DNA from: Microbacterium sp. Clip185
Lineage (GTDB): Bacteria > Actinomycetota > Actinomycetes > Actinomycetales > Microbacteriaceae
Direction: 5' to 3'
Assembly: GCF_028743715.1 (NCBI RefSeq)
Contig: NZ_CP117996.1
Span: 1,550,001-1,614,000 of the forward strand
Length of the DNA: 64,000 nucleotides
Positions 26,637 to 38,857 of the stretch are shown in pieces (the first letter of the stretch is position 1; each line of letters begins with the position of its first letter). A model generated the notes under the pieces. It worked only from the letters and a program-made list of their open reading frames with translations, did no database searches and had not been told where the DNA came from. The position numbers and the translations under genes are program-made.

Positions 26637-27625
26637 GTCGTCGCCTCCACCGTGGTGGTCCAGGTCGCGGCCGCTCCCGCGGCACGCAGAGCGCCGGCGA
26701 CCTCGGCAGCGCTCTCGTCGTCTCGGGTGAGCACGAGGACGCATCCGCCGCGCCCTCCGCCGGTCAGTTTCGCGCCCCAGGCGCCATGTGCGCGGGCGGT
26801 GATGGCGAGTTCGTCGAGCGCCGGGTCGCCCACCCCCAGCAGATCGAGCGCCGCGTGGCCCTGATCCATGACCGCGCCCAGGCTGCGGACATCGCCGGTT
26901 GCGAGGTGCGCGCGGGCATTCAGGGTGAGCTCGCCCAGCTGGTCGAGGAGAGCGTCCGTGCCTGCCGGATCCGCCTCGTGACGCGCGCGCACGCCCGCGA
27001 CTGCTTCGCGCGTGCGGCCGGCGACGCCGGTGTCGGCGATCACGAATGTGAGCGGGACGGCCACCGCGACGGGCGACACGACGCCGCCCTCGAACCAGAT
27101 CGGGGCGCCGGCGCGCACGGCGTGCGCGTCGAGACCGCTCGGTGCGACATGCGCGATCCGCTCAGCGCGCTGGATCGTCTCGTGCTCCTGGGTCGCATCC
27201 AGGACCACACCGTAGGCCGCGGCCACGGCGCGAACGACGGCAGCGGCCACGGCGGCGGAGGAGCCGACACCGCGTTCGGCCGGCAGATTGCTCTCGATGC
27301 GCAGCTCGATGGACTCGCCGGTGGCGCCGACCACCTCGAGCGCGGCGGCGGCCGCCATGGCCGTGGGCCCCAGACGTGCGGGCGCCGCGGCGAGGGGACC
27401 GTCGTAGAGGGCGCTGTGCAGGAGACTCGGACCGCTCGTCCGACGGACGTCCGCTCGCACCTGCAGAGCAGAGAGCGGGATGGCGAGCGCGGGCCGTTCG
27501 TAGACGACGGCGTGCTCGCCGAGGAGGATCGCCTTGCCGGATGCCCGCCCGCTCGCGGCGGCAGTGGGTGTCGGCGTCGCCGGCGCGTCGGATGGGCGCG
27601 CGGGACGGGCGGAAGAACTGGTCAT
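26633..27625 (-). CDS. mvaK1: Mevalonate kinase
   Basis: A 330-residue GHMP kinase, first gene of the leftward operon. It has SGKAILLGEHAVVYERPAL near residue 29, the ATP loop ERGVGSSAAVAAAVVRAV near 118, and the C-terminal KLTGGGRGGCVLVL. An N-terminal Ser/Ala/Pro/Thr-rich stretch of about 28 residues precedes the kinase core. The ATG has no clear ribosome-binding site; a TAGGCT box 13 nt upstream suggests a very short leader. The preceding gap is shared with the divergent pyrR operon. Confidence 0.94.
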   Translation of the reverse strand: MTSSSARPARPSDAPATPTPTAAASGRASGKAILLGEHAVVYERPALAIPLSALQVRADVRRTSGPSLLHSALYDGPLAAAPARLGPTAMAAAAALEVVGATGESIELRIESNLPAERGVGSSAAVAAAVVRAVAAAYGVVLDATQEHETIQRAERIAHVAPSGLDAHAVRAGAPIWFEGGVVSPVAVAVPLTFVIADTGVAGRTREAVAGVRARHEADPAGTDALLDQLGELTLNARAHLATGDVRSLGAVMDQGHAALDLLGVGDPALDELAITARAHGAWGAKLTGGGRGGCVLVLTRDDESAAEVAGALRAAGAAATWTTTVEATT

Positions 27626-27638
27626 AGGAACGCACGCG

Positions 27639-27644
27639 AGCCTA
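27639..27644 (-). promoter_or_regulatory. -10 element of the mevalonate operon
   Basis: TAGGCT on the minus strand with 13 nt to the mevalonate kinase ATG, implying a 5' leader of about 6-7 nt. All six genes behind it overlap, so this is the likely single promoter of the pathway. Confidence 0.45.
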
Positions 27645-27709
27645 ACAGCGTCCGCGCCGCCCAGCGCGGAGCCGGCTCTCTGGGATAGTCTGTCTACAAA
27701 CCCCAGCAA

Positions 27710-27742
27710 CCTTTAACACCGTCCTGAGAGGCGGAGAAGGGA
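27710..27742 (+). promoter_or_regulatory. PyrR-binding RNA loop in the pyr leader
   Basis: The sequence GTCCTGAGAGGCGG (27721-27734, with CC in front) matches the PyrR-binding loop consensus ARUCCNGNGAGGYU at nearly every defined position. CCG/CGG and CC/GG form its stem with a UGAGA loop. Outside it, CCTT (27710-27713) can pair with AAGG (27737-27740), part of the ribosome-binding site GAGAAGGGAG. Together these predict that UMP-bound PyrR stabilises the stem and hides the ribosome-binding site of pyrR, the translational mode known from mycobacteria. Confidence 0.8.
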
Positions 27743-27749
27743 GCGGCGG

Positions 27750-28280
27750 ATGAGCACGCGCACCGTGCTGCATGAGGCCGACATCGCCAGAGCACTGACT
27801 CGGATCTCGCACGAGATCCTGGAGTCCAACCGCGGTCCGGAAGGGCTGGTGATCCTCGGTATTCCGACGAGAGGGGTGCCGCTCGCGCGCCGCATCGGCG
27901 CCCTCGTCTCCGACTTCGGCGGCGCACCGGTGCCCGTGGGCGCCCTCGACGTCACGATGTACCGCGATGACCTCGCGAGCAACCCCACCCGAGCACCGCA
28001 CCGCACCGACATCCCCGCGGGCGGCATCGACCAGCGCACCGTCGTCCTGGTCGACGATGTGCTCTTCTCGGGGCGGAGCATCCGCGCGGCTCTCGACGCG
28101 CTCCAGGACATCGGTCGCCCGGCAGCCGTGCGGTTGGCGGCACTGATCGACCGCGGCCACCGCGAGCTCCCGATCCGCCCCGACTTCGTCGGCAAGAACC
28201 TCCCGAGCGCGCGTGACGAGCGTGTGAACGTCCGCCTGGCCGAGACCGACGGCGTCGAGGAGGTGACGATCGAATCATGA
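27750..28280 (+). CDS. pyrR: Bifunctional pyr operon regulator / uracil phosphoribosyltransferase
   Basis: A 176-residue PRTase-fold protein that binds pyr mRNA when charged with UMP/UTP and has uracil phosphoribosyltransferase activity. The PRPP motif [17 protein letters not shown] is at about residues 93-109. The N-terminal [14 protein letters not shown] and the RNA-contact basic region are intact. ATG with GAGAAGGGAG upstream inside the predicted PyrR loop, and an ATGA overlap with pyrB. It heads the pyrimidine operon. Confidence 0.96.
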   Translation: MSTRTVLHEADIARALTRISHEILESNRGPEGLVILGIPTRGVPLARRIGALVSDFGGAPVPVGALDVTMYRDDLASNPTRAPHRTDIPAGGIDQRTVVLVDDVLFSGRSIRAALDALQDIGRPAAVRLAALIDRGHRELPIRPDFVGKNLPSARDERVNVRLAETDGVEEVTIES

Positions 28281-29245
28281 GGAATCTTCTCGACACGCGC
28301 ACGCTCGGCCGCGAGCAGGCGCTACGCATCCTCGATGTCGCCGAGGACATGGCGGACACGCAGCAGCGTGAGATCAAGAAGCTGCCGACGCTGCGTGGCA
28401 AGACGGTGGTGAACCTCTTCTTCGAGGACTCGACCCGCACGCGGATCTCCTTCGAGGCGGCGGCGAAGCGTCTGTCCGCCGACGTCATCAACTTCTCCGC
28501 CAAGGGCTCCAGCGTCTCCAAGGGCGAGTCCCTCCAGGACACCGCCCAGACGCTGCAGGCCATGGGAGCGGATGCGGTCGTGATCCGACACGGCGCCTCG
28601 GGCGCACCGCGCACGCTCGCCACGAGCGGCTGGATCACCGCGGGCGTGGTCAACGCCGGCGACGGTACGCACGAGCATCCGACGCAGGCCCTGCTGGATG
28701 CGTTCACGCTGCGTAAGCGTCTGTTCGGTTCCGACAGCCGGGGGCGCGACCTCTCGGGCGTTTCCGTCGCGATCGTCGGCGACATCCTGCACTCGCGCGT
28801 CGCCCGTTCGAACGTCTGGCTGCTGAACACACTGGGGGCACGGATCACCCTCGTCGGGCCGCCGACCCTCATCCCGCAGGATGTGTCGGCGTGGCCCGCC
28901 ACGATCGAGTACGACCTCGATCGCGCGATCGGTGCCGGCCCGGATGCGCTCATGATGCTGCGCATCCAGCTCGAGCGGATGAACGCGGCCTACTTTCCGA
29001 CCGAGCGAGAGTACGCGAGAGCCTGGGGCCTCGATGGCGAGCGTCTCGACGCCCTGCCGGCCGATAGCATTGTCATGCACCCTGGGCCGATGAACCGCGG
29101 TCTGGAGATCTCCGCTGCGGCGGCGGACTCGCCGCGATCCACGGTGCTCGAGCAGGTCACCAACGGCGTATCCGTGCGGATGGCCGTGCTGTACCTGCTG
29201 CTTGCGGGCGAACGTCCCGCCTCCGAGAAAGAAGGTGCGTCATGA
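28277..29245 (+). CDS. pyrB: Aspartate carbamoyltransferase catalytic subunit
   Basis: A 322-residue enzyme joining carbamoyl phosphate and aspartate. It carries the carbamoyl-phosphate site [19 protein letters not shown] near residues 50-68, [25 protein letters not shown], and the aspartate-binding segment [10 protein letters not shown]. No pyrI regulatory gene is present, as expected in actinobacteria. Overlaps pyrR and pyrC by 4 nt each. Confidence 0.97.
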   Translation: MRNLLDTRTLGREQALRILDVAEDMADTQQREIKKLPTLRGKTVVNLFFEDSTRTRISFEAAAKRLSADVINFSAKGSSVSKGESLQDTAQTLQAMGADAVVIRHGASGAPRTLATSGWITAGVVNAGDGTHEHPTQALLDAFTLRKRLFGSDSRGRDLSGVSVAIVGDILHSRVARSNVWLLNTLGARITLVGPPTLIPQDVSAWPATIEYDLDRAIGAGPDALMMLRIQLERMNAAYFPTEREYARAWGLDGERLDALPADSIVMHPGPMNRGLEISAAAADSPRSTVLEQVTNGVSVRMAVLYLLLAGERPASEKEGAS

Positions 29246-30552
29246 GCGGAACGTATGTGATCCGCGGTGTGCGACCGGTCGGCGCCGCTGCGCTCGATCT
29301 CGTCGTCGCGGACGGCCTCATCCAGGAGATGGGCAGCGGTCTCAGCCGTGCCGGCGCCCAGGTCATCGACGCGGACGGCCTCATCGCGCTCCCGGGTCTC
29401 GTCGATCTGCACACGCATCTCCGTGAGCCCGGCTACGAAGCGTCGGAGACGATCCTCACCGGCTCGCGTGCCGGCGCTGCAGGCGGATACACCGCCCTGT
29501 TCGCCATGCCCAACACCTCGCCCGTGGCCGACACGGCCGGAGTCGTCGAGCAGGAGCTGGCACTCGGTGAGGCCGCGGGGTTCGTCGACGTCCAGCCCAT
29601 CGGCGCGGTCACGGTCGGACAGAAGGGCGAGCGCCTGGCGGAGCTGGGTGCGATGGCGCACTCTCGCGCGCGCGTGCGCGTGTTCAGCGATGATGGCTTC
29701 TGCGTCTTCGATCCGCTCATCATGCGTCGCGCCCTGGAGTACGTGAAGGCGTTCGACGGCGTGATCGCGCAGCACGCCCAGGATCCGCGCCTGACCGAGG
29801 GCGCCCAGATGAACGAGGGTGCGGTCTCGGCGGAGCTGGGGCTCACCGGGTGGCCCGCTGTCGCTGAGGAGTCGATCATCGCCCGCGACGTGCTGCTCGC
29901 GGAGCATGTCGGGTCGCGGCTGCACGTGTGCCATCTCTCGACGGCCGGCAGCGTCGACATCATCCGCTGGGCCAAGAAGCGCGGGATCGCGGTGACCGCC
30001 GAGGTCACCCCGCACCATCTGCTGCTGACCGAGGAACTCGTGCGTGGTTACGACGCGCGGTACAAGGTGAACCCGCCGTTGCGGCGAGACGAGGACGTGC
30101 AGGCGGTGCGGGAGGGCCTCGCCGACGGCACGATCGACATCGTCGCGACCGATCACGCGCCGCATCCCGCTGAGGCGAAGGCCTGCGAATGGCAGGCTGC
30201 GGCGAACGGCATGGTCGGGCTCGAGAGCGCCCTGCGAGTGGTGCACCACGCCATGGTCGAGACCGGGCTGCTCGAGTGGACGGATGTGGCGCGGGTCATG
30301 AGCAGCGCCCCCGCCAGAATCGGTCGCCTTCCAGGCCATGGCCGCCCCCTCGCCGTCGGCGAGCCCGCCCACCTGGCTCTGTACGACGACACCGTGCGCG
30401 CGACGTTCGCGGTCGACGACCTGCGCGGACGCAGCACCAACTCGCCGTACCTCGGGCGCGAGCTGCCGGGCTCGACACGCTGGACGTTCCGCGCCGGCAT
30501 CGCGACCGTGCGCGACGGCGTCGTGGCGGATGCGGCGGAGGTGCACGCATGA
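29242..30552 (+). CDS. pyrC: Dihydroorotase
   Basis: A 436-residue metal-dependent amidohydrolase that cyclises carbamoyl aspartate. Metal ligands are in [15 protein letters not shown] (about 51-65), the bridging region in [12 protein letters not shown], a later His in [11 protein letters not shown], and the catalytic Asp in [12 protein letters not shown]. Length and motifs fit class I dihydroorotases. It begins in an ATGA overlap with pyrB and ends in one with the PH-like membrane protein gene. Confidence 0.97.
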   Translation: MSGTYVIRGVRPVGAAALDLVVADGLIQEMGSGLSRAGAQVIDADGLIALPGLVDLHTHLREPGYEASETILTGSRAGAAGGYTALFAMPNTSPVADTAGVVEQELALGEAAGFVDVQPIGAVTVGQKGERLAELGAMAHSRARVRVFSDDGFCVFDPLIMRRALEYVKAFDGVIAQHAQDPRLTEGAQMNEGAVSAELGLTGWPAVAEESIIARDVLLAEHVGSRLHVCHLSTAGSVDIIRWAKKRGIAVTAEVTPHHLLLTEELVRGYDARYKVNPPLRRDEDVQAVREGLADGTIDIVATDHAPHPAEAKACEWQAAANGMVGLESALRVVHHAMVETGLLEWTDVARVMSSAPARIGRLPGHGRPLAVGEPAHLALYDDTVRATFAVDDLRGRSTNSPYLGRELPGSTRWTFRAGIATVRDGVVADAAEVHA

Positions 30553-31061
30553 GCCGGGAGGGCGCGCTGCTGGTCATGCTCTCCGTTGCGCTGCTGCTGA
30601 TCGGCCTCACGTTCTGGGGCTGGCGGCGCCGCGTGCGACGAGACAGCGGCCTTGCCGCGCCGCTCGGATCGCCGCCCGCCGGGGCAGAGGTGCTCGCACG
30701 CTTCTCCGGCCTCTACGTCGCGACGACCGCGCACGACACCGCCCTCGAGCGTCTCGCCGTTCGAGGACTCGGGTTCCGCGCCAAGGCCGACCTCCTGATC
30801 ACTGACGCCGGCGTGGCGCTTGACGCCCAGGGCGGCGCACCGGTGTTCATCGACAGAAGGCGCCTCGTGTCCGCGCAACAGGCCACGGTCACCATCGACC
30901 GCGTGGTCGAACGCGACGGGCTCGCCCGCCTCAGCTGGTACATCGACGACGACATGGTCGTCGACTCCTACTTCCGCCCGCAGGACGCCTCGGCACGCGC
31001 GGTCGCCGCCGCCCTCGACGCGATCCTGCCCCACCCCACCTCGACGGGAACCGACGTATGA
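30549..31061 (+). CDS. PH-like domain membrane protein of the pyr operon
   Basis: A 170-residue protein with one N-terminal membrane helix (about 6-24, [20 protein letters not shown]), a basic stop-transfer RRRVRRD, and a cytoplasmic beta-rich domain resembling the PH-like/'transporter-associated' proteins found at this spot in many actinobacteria (the position of Rv1382 in Mycobacterium). No catalytic motif is seen. It is wedged between pyrC and carA with 4-nt overlaps at both ends, so it is made with the pathway, yet its role is unknown. Confidence 0.88.
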   Translation: MSREGALLVMLSVALLLIGLTFWGWRRRVRRDSGLAAPLGSPPAGAEVLARFSGLYVATTAHDTALERLAVRGLGFRAKADLLITDAGVALDAQGGAPVFIDRRRLVSAQQATVTIDRVVERDGLARLSWYIDDDMVVDSYFRPQDASARAVAAALDAILPHPTSTGTDV

Positions 31062-32211
31062 CTCTCTTCCGCACCGGACCGGCCGTCCTCGTCCTCGAAG
31101 ACGGCACACGCCACACCGGCCGCGCTTACGGCGCCACCGGAACGACCCTCGGCGAGGTCGTCTTCGCCACGGGGATGACCGGCTACCAGGAGACCCTCAC
31201 CGACCCCTCCTACGCAGGGCAGATCGTCCTGCAGACCGCGCCCCACATCGGCAACACGGGTGTCAACGACGAGGACCCCGAGTCGCGTCGCATCTGGGTC
31301 GCCGGCTACATCGTCCGCGACCCCTCACGGGTCGTATCCAACTGGCGTGCCGACGAATCGCTCGATGACGCACTCACGAACGACGGGATCGTCGGCATCA
31401 GCGGGATCGACACCCGAGCCGTGACGCGCCACATCCGCTCCGCCGGAAGCATGCGGGGTGGGATCTTCTCGGGCGACGCGGCATCGATCGCGCCTGAAGA
31501 GCAGCTGCGCATCGTGCGCGAGGCGCCGGCGATGGCGGGGCAGAACCTCTCCGCCTCCGTCTCCGTGGCCGAGACCGAGATCACCCCCGCGACCGCGGAG
31601 CGCATCGGCAACCTCGCCGTCCTCGACCTCGGTGTCAAGCAGGCGACCATCGACAACCTCGCCGCCCGTGGATTCGACGTGCACGTGCTGCCGCAGACCG
31701 CCACGATCGACGAGATCCGGGCGATCGAGCCCGTCGCCGTCTTCTACTCCAACGGGCCGGGCGACCCGGCGGCATCCGCCGACCACGTGGAGCTGTTGCG
31801 CGCGGTGCTCGATGACCGCCTGCCGTTCTTCGGCATCTGCTTCGGCAACCAGCTGCTCGGGCGCGCGCTGGGCTACGGCACGTACAAGCTGCCCTTCGGG
31901 CACCGCGGCATCAACCAGCCCGTCATGGACCGCACGACCGGCCGCGTCGAGATCACCGCGCACAATCACGGGTTCGCGGTCGACGCGCCCCTGGACGGCG
32001 TGAGCGACAGCCCCAATGGCTACGGCCGCGTCGAGGTCAGCCACGTCGGCCTCAACGACCAGGTCGTCGAAGGCCTGCGCGCCCTCGACATCCCCGCGTT
32101 CAGCGTGCAGTACCACCCGGAGGCCGCTGCCGGCCCGCACGACGCGAACTACCTCTTCGACCGGTTCCGGGACATGGTCATCGCCGAGCAGAGCAAGAAG
32201 GACACCAAGTA

Positions 32212-32212
<1 letters not shown>
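31058..32212 (+). CDS. carA: Carbamoyl-phosphate synthase small chain
   Basis: A 384-residue glutaminase subunit that supplies ammonia to CarB. The N-terminal domain contains [20 protein letters not shown] and [15 protein letters not shown]. The class I glutamine amidotransferase domain holds the nucleophile Cys in [12 protein letters not shown] and the His/Glu pair in [11 protein letters not shown]. The stop and the carB start share one base (TAATG). Confidence 0.97.
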
Positions 32213-35495
<3,283 letters not shown>

Positions 35496-35499
<4 letters not shown>

Positions 35500-36356
35500 G
35501 CGCAGCCGGCTTCGGAACGCGGCTACAGGCCGCGCTCGACGAGCACGGGCAGTTGTGCGTGGGGATCGACCCCCACGCCCAGCTTCTGCGCGCGTGGGAC
35601 CTCGGCGAGGACGCGGCCGGGGTGCGCGAGTTCGGCCTGCGCGTCGTGGATGCGGCGGCCGGGCGCGTGGGTGTCGTGAAGCCGCAGGTCGCCTTCTACG
35701 AGCGGTTCGGGTCACCGGGCTACGCCGCCCTCGAGGATGTGCTCGCGGCGGCGAGGGCGGCGGGTCTGCTGGTGATCGCCGACGCGAAGCGCGGCGACAT
35801 CGGCACCACGATGGACGGCTACGCCGCCGCATGGCTCGAGCCCGGTTCGCCCCTGGAAGCCGACGCGCTCACGCTCAGCCCGTATCTCGGGCCGGAATCT
35901 CTGCACGAGACGATCACGCGCGCGATCCGGGCGGACAAGGGCGTGTTCGTCCTCGCCGCGACCAGCAACCGCGAGGCGGCTGTCGTGCAGAGCGCCATCA
36001 CGGTGGATGCATCCGCCGGCGACGACGAGCCGGTCGCGGCCCGGGTCGCACGCGAGGTGGGCTCTTACAACGTGGGAAGCGCGGGCGCCCTCGGCCCCGC
36101 CGGCGTCGTCGTGGGCGCCACGCTGATGCGCTCCGCGTTCGGACTCACCGACACGGTGCTGGCCGGAACGCCGATCCTGGCTCCGGGCTTCGGCGCTCAA
36201 GGCGCCCAGCCGTCGGATCTCGCCGAGCTCTTCGGTTACGTCGCCGCTCAGGTCGTCGCGAGCGAGAGCAGAAGCATTCTCTCGGCGGGTCCTGCCGGCC
36301 TCGTCGCCCGTATCGAAGCCAGACGCGCGCTGTACTCGGAGGTTCGCCGTGGTTGA
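35496..36356 (+). CDS. pyrF: Orotidine 5'-phosphate decarboxylase, type 2
   Basis: A 286-residue TIM-barrel enzyme making UMP from OMP. The signature [15 protein letters not shown] with the catalytic Lys is at about residues 92-106, [16 protein letters not shown] at the N-terminus and [12 protein letters not shown] in between. The length and DAKRGDIG form are those of the mycobacterial (type 2) subfamily. GTG start overlapping carB; its end overlaps the next gene by 8 nt. pyrD and pyrE are not in the window. Confidence 0.96.
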
Positions 36357-37263
36357 CAGTCGAACGCCTCCCGAGGTCGACCGGGTGGCCGCGTCCCGCA
36401 GGGCCGTCGAGGCGCGCCGCGCCCGCGCGTCGCTCAAGCGCGACCTGTCCACGCGCGTGCTCAGCGGTCAGGAGGTGCTCCGCCGCGCCGTGGCCGATCC
36501 CGCATCCGCCGCCGGAACCCTGCGCGTTCCGGAGTTCCTCACCGCCCTCCCTGCGATCGGTGAGGGCAAACGGGACCGCGTCCTGGCCGAGCTGGGCATC
36601 TCACCGGTCAAGCGTCTCGGCGGACTCGGAGTGCGCCAGCGCGCCGCGCTGCAGGAATGGCTCGACGGCAGGCTCCCGGAGCCGCAGCCGCGCGCGGCGC
36701 GCAGCCGTCTGCTGGTGCTCGCGGGCCCGACCGCGGTCGGCAAGGGCACGGTCGCCGCCCATATCCAGGAGCATTATCCCGAGATCGTCCTCTCCGTCTC
36801 CGCGACGACGAGGCCGCCTCGTCCCGGCGAGATCGACGGCACCCATTACTTCTTCGTGGACGACGCCGCCTTCGACGAGCTCATCGAGCGCGGTGAGCTG
36901 CTGGAGTGGGCGACCGTCCACAACAAGTACCGATACGGCACGCCTCGCGGTCCGATCGAGAGCGCACTCGCCGACGGCCGGACGGTTCTGCTCGAGATCG
37001 ATCTGCAGGGCGCGCGGCAGGTCCGGGCGGCGGCGCCCGATGCGGCACTCGTGTTCCTGCTCCCGCCCAGCTGGGATGAGCTCGTGCAGCGCCTTGTCGG
37101 TCGAGGTACGGAGGATGCCGAGGAGCGCGCGCGGCGATTGCGCACGGCGCGGGTGGAATTGGCGGCCCAGGGCGAGTTCGACTATCGGGTCGTGAACGCA
37201 GAAGTCGCCGAGGCGGCGCGCGAGGTCGTAGAATTGACGAAGGCTTCCGCGCGTCCGTCGTGA
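36349..37263 (+). CDS. gmk: Fusion of actinobacterial integration host factor domain with guanylate kinase
   Basis: A 304-residue protein. Residues about 12-106 match actinobacterial IHF (mIHF/sIHF): an Arg/Ala-rich helix ([20 protein letters not shown]) and the helix-hairpin-helix region [20 protein letters not shown] then [19 protein letters not shown] short linker ([11 protein letters not shown]) leads to a guanylate kinase domain (120-304) with the P-loop GPTAVGKGT at 126-134, [20 protein letters not shown], and the lid/LID region [13 protein letters not shown]. The GTG at 36349 has GGAGG 6 nt upstream and overlaps pyrF, which supports the whole fusion being translated. In Streptomyces and Mycobacterium the two are adjacent separate genes. 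The kinase makes GDP from GMP. Confidence 0.93.
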   Translation: MVDSRTPPEVDRVAASRRAVEARRARASLKRDLSTRVLSGQEVLRRAVADPASAAGTLRVPEFLTALPAIGEGKRDRVLAELGISPVKRLGGLGVRQRAALQEWLDGRLPEPQPRAARSRLLVLAGPTAVGKGTVAAHIQEHYPEIVLSVSATTRPPRPGEIDGTHYFFVDDAAFDELIERGELLEWATVHNKYRYGTPRGPIESALADGRTVLLEIDLQGARQVRAAAPDAALVFLLPPSWDELVQRLVGRGTEDAEERARRLRTARVELAAQGEFDYRVVNAEVAEAAREVVELTKASARPS

Positions 37264-37317
37264 TGCGTCGTCGTCGAACGACTCTCTGCCGACATCCCCG
37301 AACCAGGAGGTACCGCC

Positions 37318-37572
37318 ATGGCTGGGACCAACCAGGGCATCATCGAGCCCCCCATCGACAGCCTTCTCGACAAGGTCGACTCGAAGTACCAGCTCGTGAT
37401 CTACGCATCCAAGCGCGCGCGTCAGATCAACGACTACTACTCGGATCTTCACGAGGGCAATCTCTTCGACAACGTGGGCCCGCTCGTGGACTCCACGATC
37501 GAGGACAAGCCGCTGACGATCGCGCTGCATGAGATCAACGAGGACAAGCTGCGCCTGCGTCACGCCGAGTGA
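37318..37572 (+). CDS. rpoZ: DNA-directed RNA polymerase subunit omega
   Basis: An 84-residue omega subunit that helps beta-prime fold and assemble into RNA polymerase. It contains the family core [20 protein letters not shown] and the C-terminal helix [18 protein letters not shown] start with an excellent ribosome-binding site CAGGAGG. It lies 54 nt after the IHF-Gmk gene. A strong terminator follows, in place of the coaBC gene that comes next in Streptomyces. Confidence 0.97.
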   Translation: MAGTNQGIIEPPIDSLLDKVDSKYQLVIYASKRARQINDYYSDLHEGNLFDNVGPLVDSTIEDKPLTIALHEINEDKLRLRHAE

Positions 37573-37584
37573 TCTGATCACGTC

Positions 37585-37623
37585 GACGCTCCCCCCGGCA
37601 CTGTGGTGTCCGGGGGGAGCGTC
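37585..37623 (+). terminator. Intrinsic terminator between rpoZ and metK
   Basis: Perfect 14-bp stem GACGCTCCCCCCGG (37585-37598) / CCGGGGGGAGCGTC (37610-37623) with an 11-nt loop. It ends only 39 nt before the metK start. No U-tract follows. Confidence 0.8.
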
Positions 37624-37662
37624 ACAGTGGGGGTGTTCCTCACGTCTCGAGTGGGAGTTGCG

Positions 37663-38856
37663 ATGACCGAGCTGCGTCTGTTCACGTCCGAGTCCGTCAC
37701 GGAAGGGCATCCGGACAAGATCTGCGACCAGATCTCCGACAGCATCCTCGACGCGATCATCGCGGAGGACCCGACCGGCCGCGTCGCGGTCGAGACCCTC
37801 GTGACGACGGGCCTCGTGCACGTCGCGGGCGAGGTGTCTACACGCGCCTACGTCGAGATCCCCGCGATCGTCCGCGATGTCGTGAACCGCATCGGTTACA
37901 ACTCCAGCGACACAGGATTCGACGGCGACTCATGCGGCGTGTCGGTCTCGATCGGCGCGCAGTCCTCCGACATCGCGGCGGGGGTGAATCAGGCGTTCGA
38001 GCAGCGCGAGGGACGATCGGTCGACCCCCGCGACGAGCAGGGAGCCGGCGACCAGGGCATCATGTTCGGCTTCGCGACGACCGAGACCGCGCAGCTCATG
38101 CCGATGGCGGCCTGGACCGCGCACCGGATGGCCGAGCGGCTCGCCGCGGTGCGCCGAGCCGGCACCCTCGATTTCCTGCGTCCCGACGGCAAGACGCAGG
38201 TCACTCTCGGCTACGACGGTCACACGCCGAAGACGGTGGAGTCCGTGGTGCTGTCCACGCAGCACCACCCCGACATCAGCCAGGACGAGCTGCGCGAGCT
38301 GGTGCGCCGTGAGGTCATCGATCCCGTGCTCGCCGACACCGGACTGGACACGCCCGATGTGCAGTACTACATCAATCCCGCGGGTCCCTTCGTCACGGGC
38401 GGTCCCAAGGGCGACGCCGGACTGACCGGTCGCAAGATCATCATCGACACCTACGGCGGTGCGGCACGCCACGGCGGCGGCGCCTTCAGCGGCAAGGATC
38501 CCTCGAAGGTCGACCGCTCGGCCGCCTACGCCATGCGGTGGGTCGCCAAGAACGCTGTCGCGGCAGGTCTCGCAGAGCGCCTGGAGGTGCAGGTCGCGTA
38601 TGCGATCGGCAAAGCGAGCCCCGTGGGCCTGTACATCGAGAGCTTCGGCACGGGGCACGTGAGCGACGAGACGATCACTGCGGCGATCCTCGACGTCTTC
38701 GACCTGCGGCCCAAGGCCATCATCGATCAGCTCGATCTGCTGCGTCCCATCTACTCGGCGACCGCCGCCTACGGTCACTTCGGTCGTGAGCTTCCGGAGT
38801 TCACCTGGGAGCGTCTGGACCGCGTCGACGAGTTGCGTGCCGCAGCCGGGCTCTGA
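37663..38856 (+). CDS. metK: S-adenosylmethionine synthase
   Basis: A 397-residue enzyme making SAM from methionine and ATP. ATP site [20 protein letters not shown] at the N-terminus, [10 protein letters not shown] near 127, and the [19 protein letters not shown] loop near 272 are intact. An open frame extends 20 codons further upstream into the terminator, but the family N-terminus is [19 protein letters not shown], with GGGAG just upstream. Only 39 nt separate it from the terminator stem, so its promoter must overlap the hairpin or the gene depends on read-through. Confidence 0.97.
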   Translation: MTELRLFTSESVTEGHPDKICDQISDSILDAIIAEDPTGRVAVETLVTTGLVHVAGEVSTRAYVEIPAIVRDVVNRIGYNSSDTGFDGDSCGVSVSIGAQSSDIAAGVNQAFEQREGRSVDPRDEQGAGDQGIMFGFATTETAQLMPMAAWTAHRMAERLAAVRRAGTLDFLRPDGKTQVTLGYDGHTPKTVESVVLSTQHHPDISQDELRELVRREVIDPVLADTGLDTPDVQYYINPAGPFVTGGPKGDAGLTGRKIIIDTYGGAARHGGGAFSGKDPSKVDRSAAYAMRWVAKNAVAAGLAERLEVQVAYAIGKASPVGLYIESFGTGHVSDETITAAILDVFDLRPKAIIDQLDLLRPIYSATAAYGHFGRELPEFTWERLDRVDELRAAAGL

Positions 38857-38857
38857 G

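Noticed and set aside
35555..37195. 546-codon plus-strand open frame crossing pyrF and the IHF-Gmk gene
   Set aside because: It is a third-frame shadow rich in Arg/Ser/Ala; pyrF and gmk motifs lie in the other frames.
36673..37263. A conventional-length gmk starting near the P-loop
   Set aside because: No good start codon with a ribosome-binding site precedes the kinase domain, while GTG 36349 has GGAGG at proper spacing and the intervening residues match actinobacterial IHF.
37573..37662. A SAM riboswitch ahead of metK
   Set aside because: The 90-nt gap contains only a simple terminator hairpin; I see none of the conserved junction or pseudoknot elements of SAM riboswitches.
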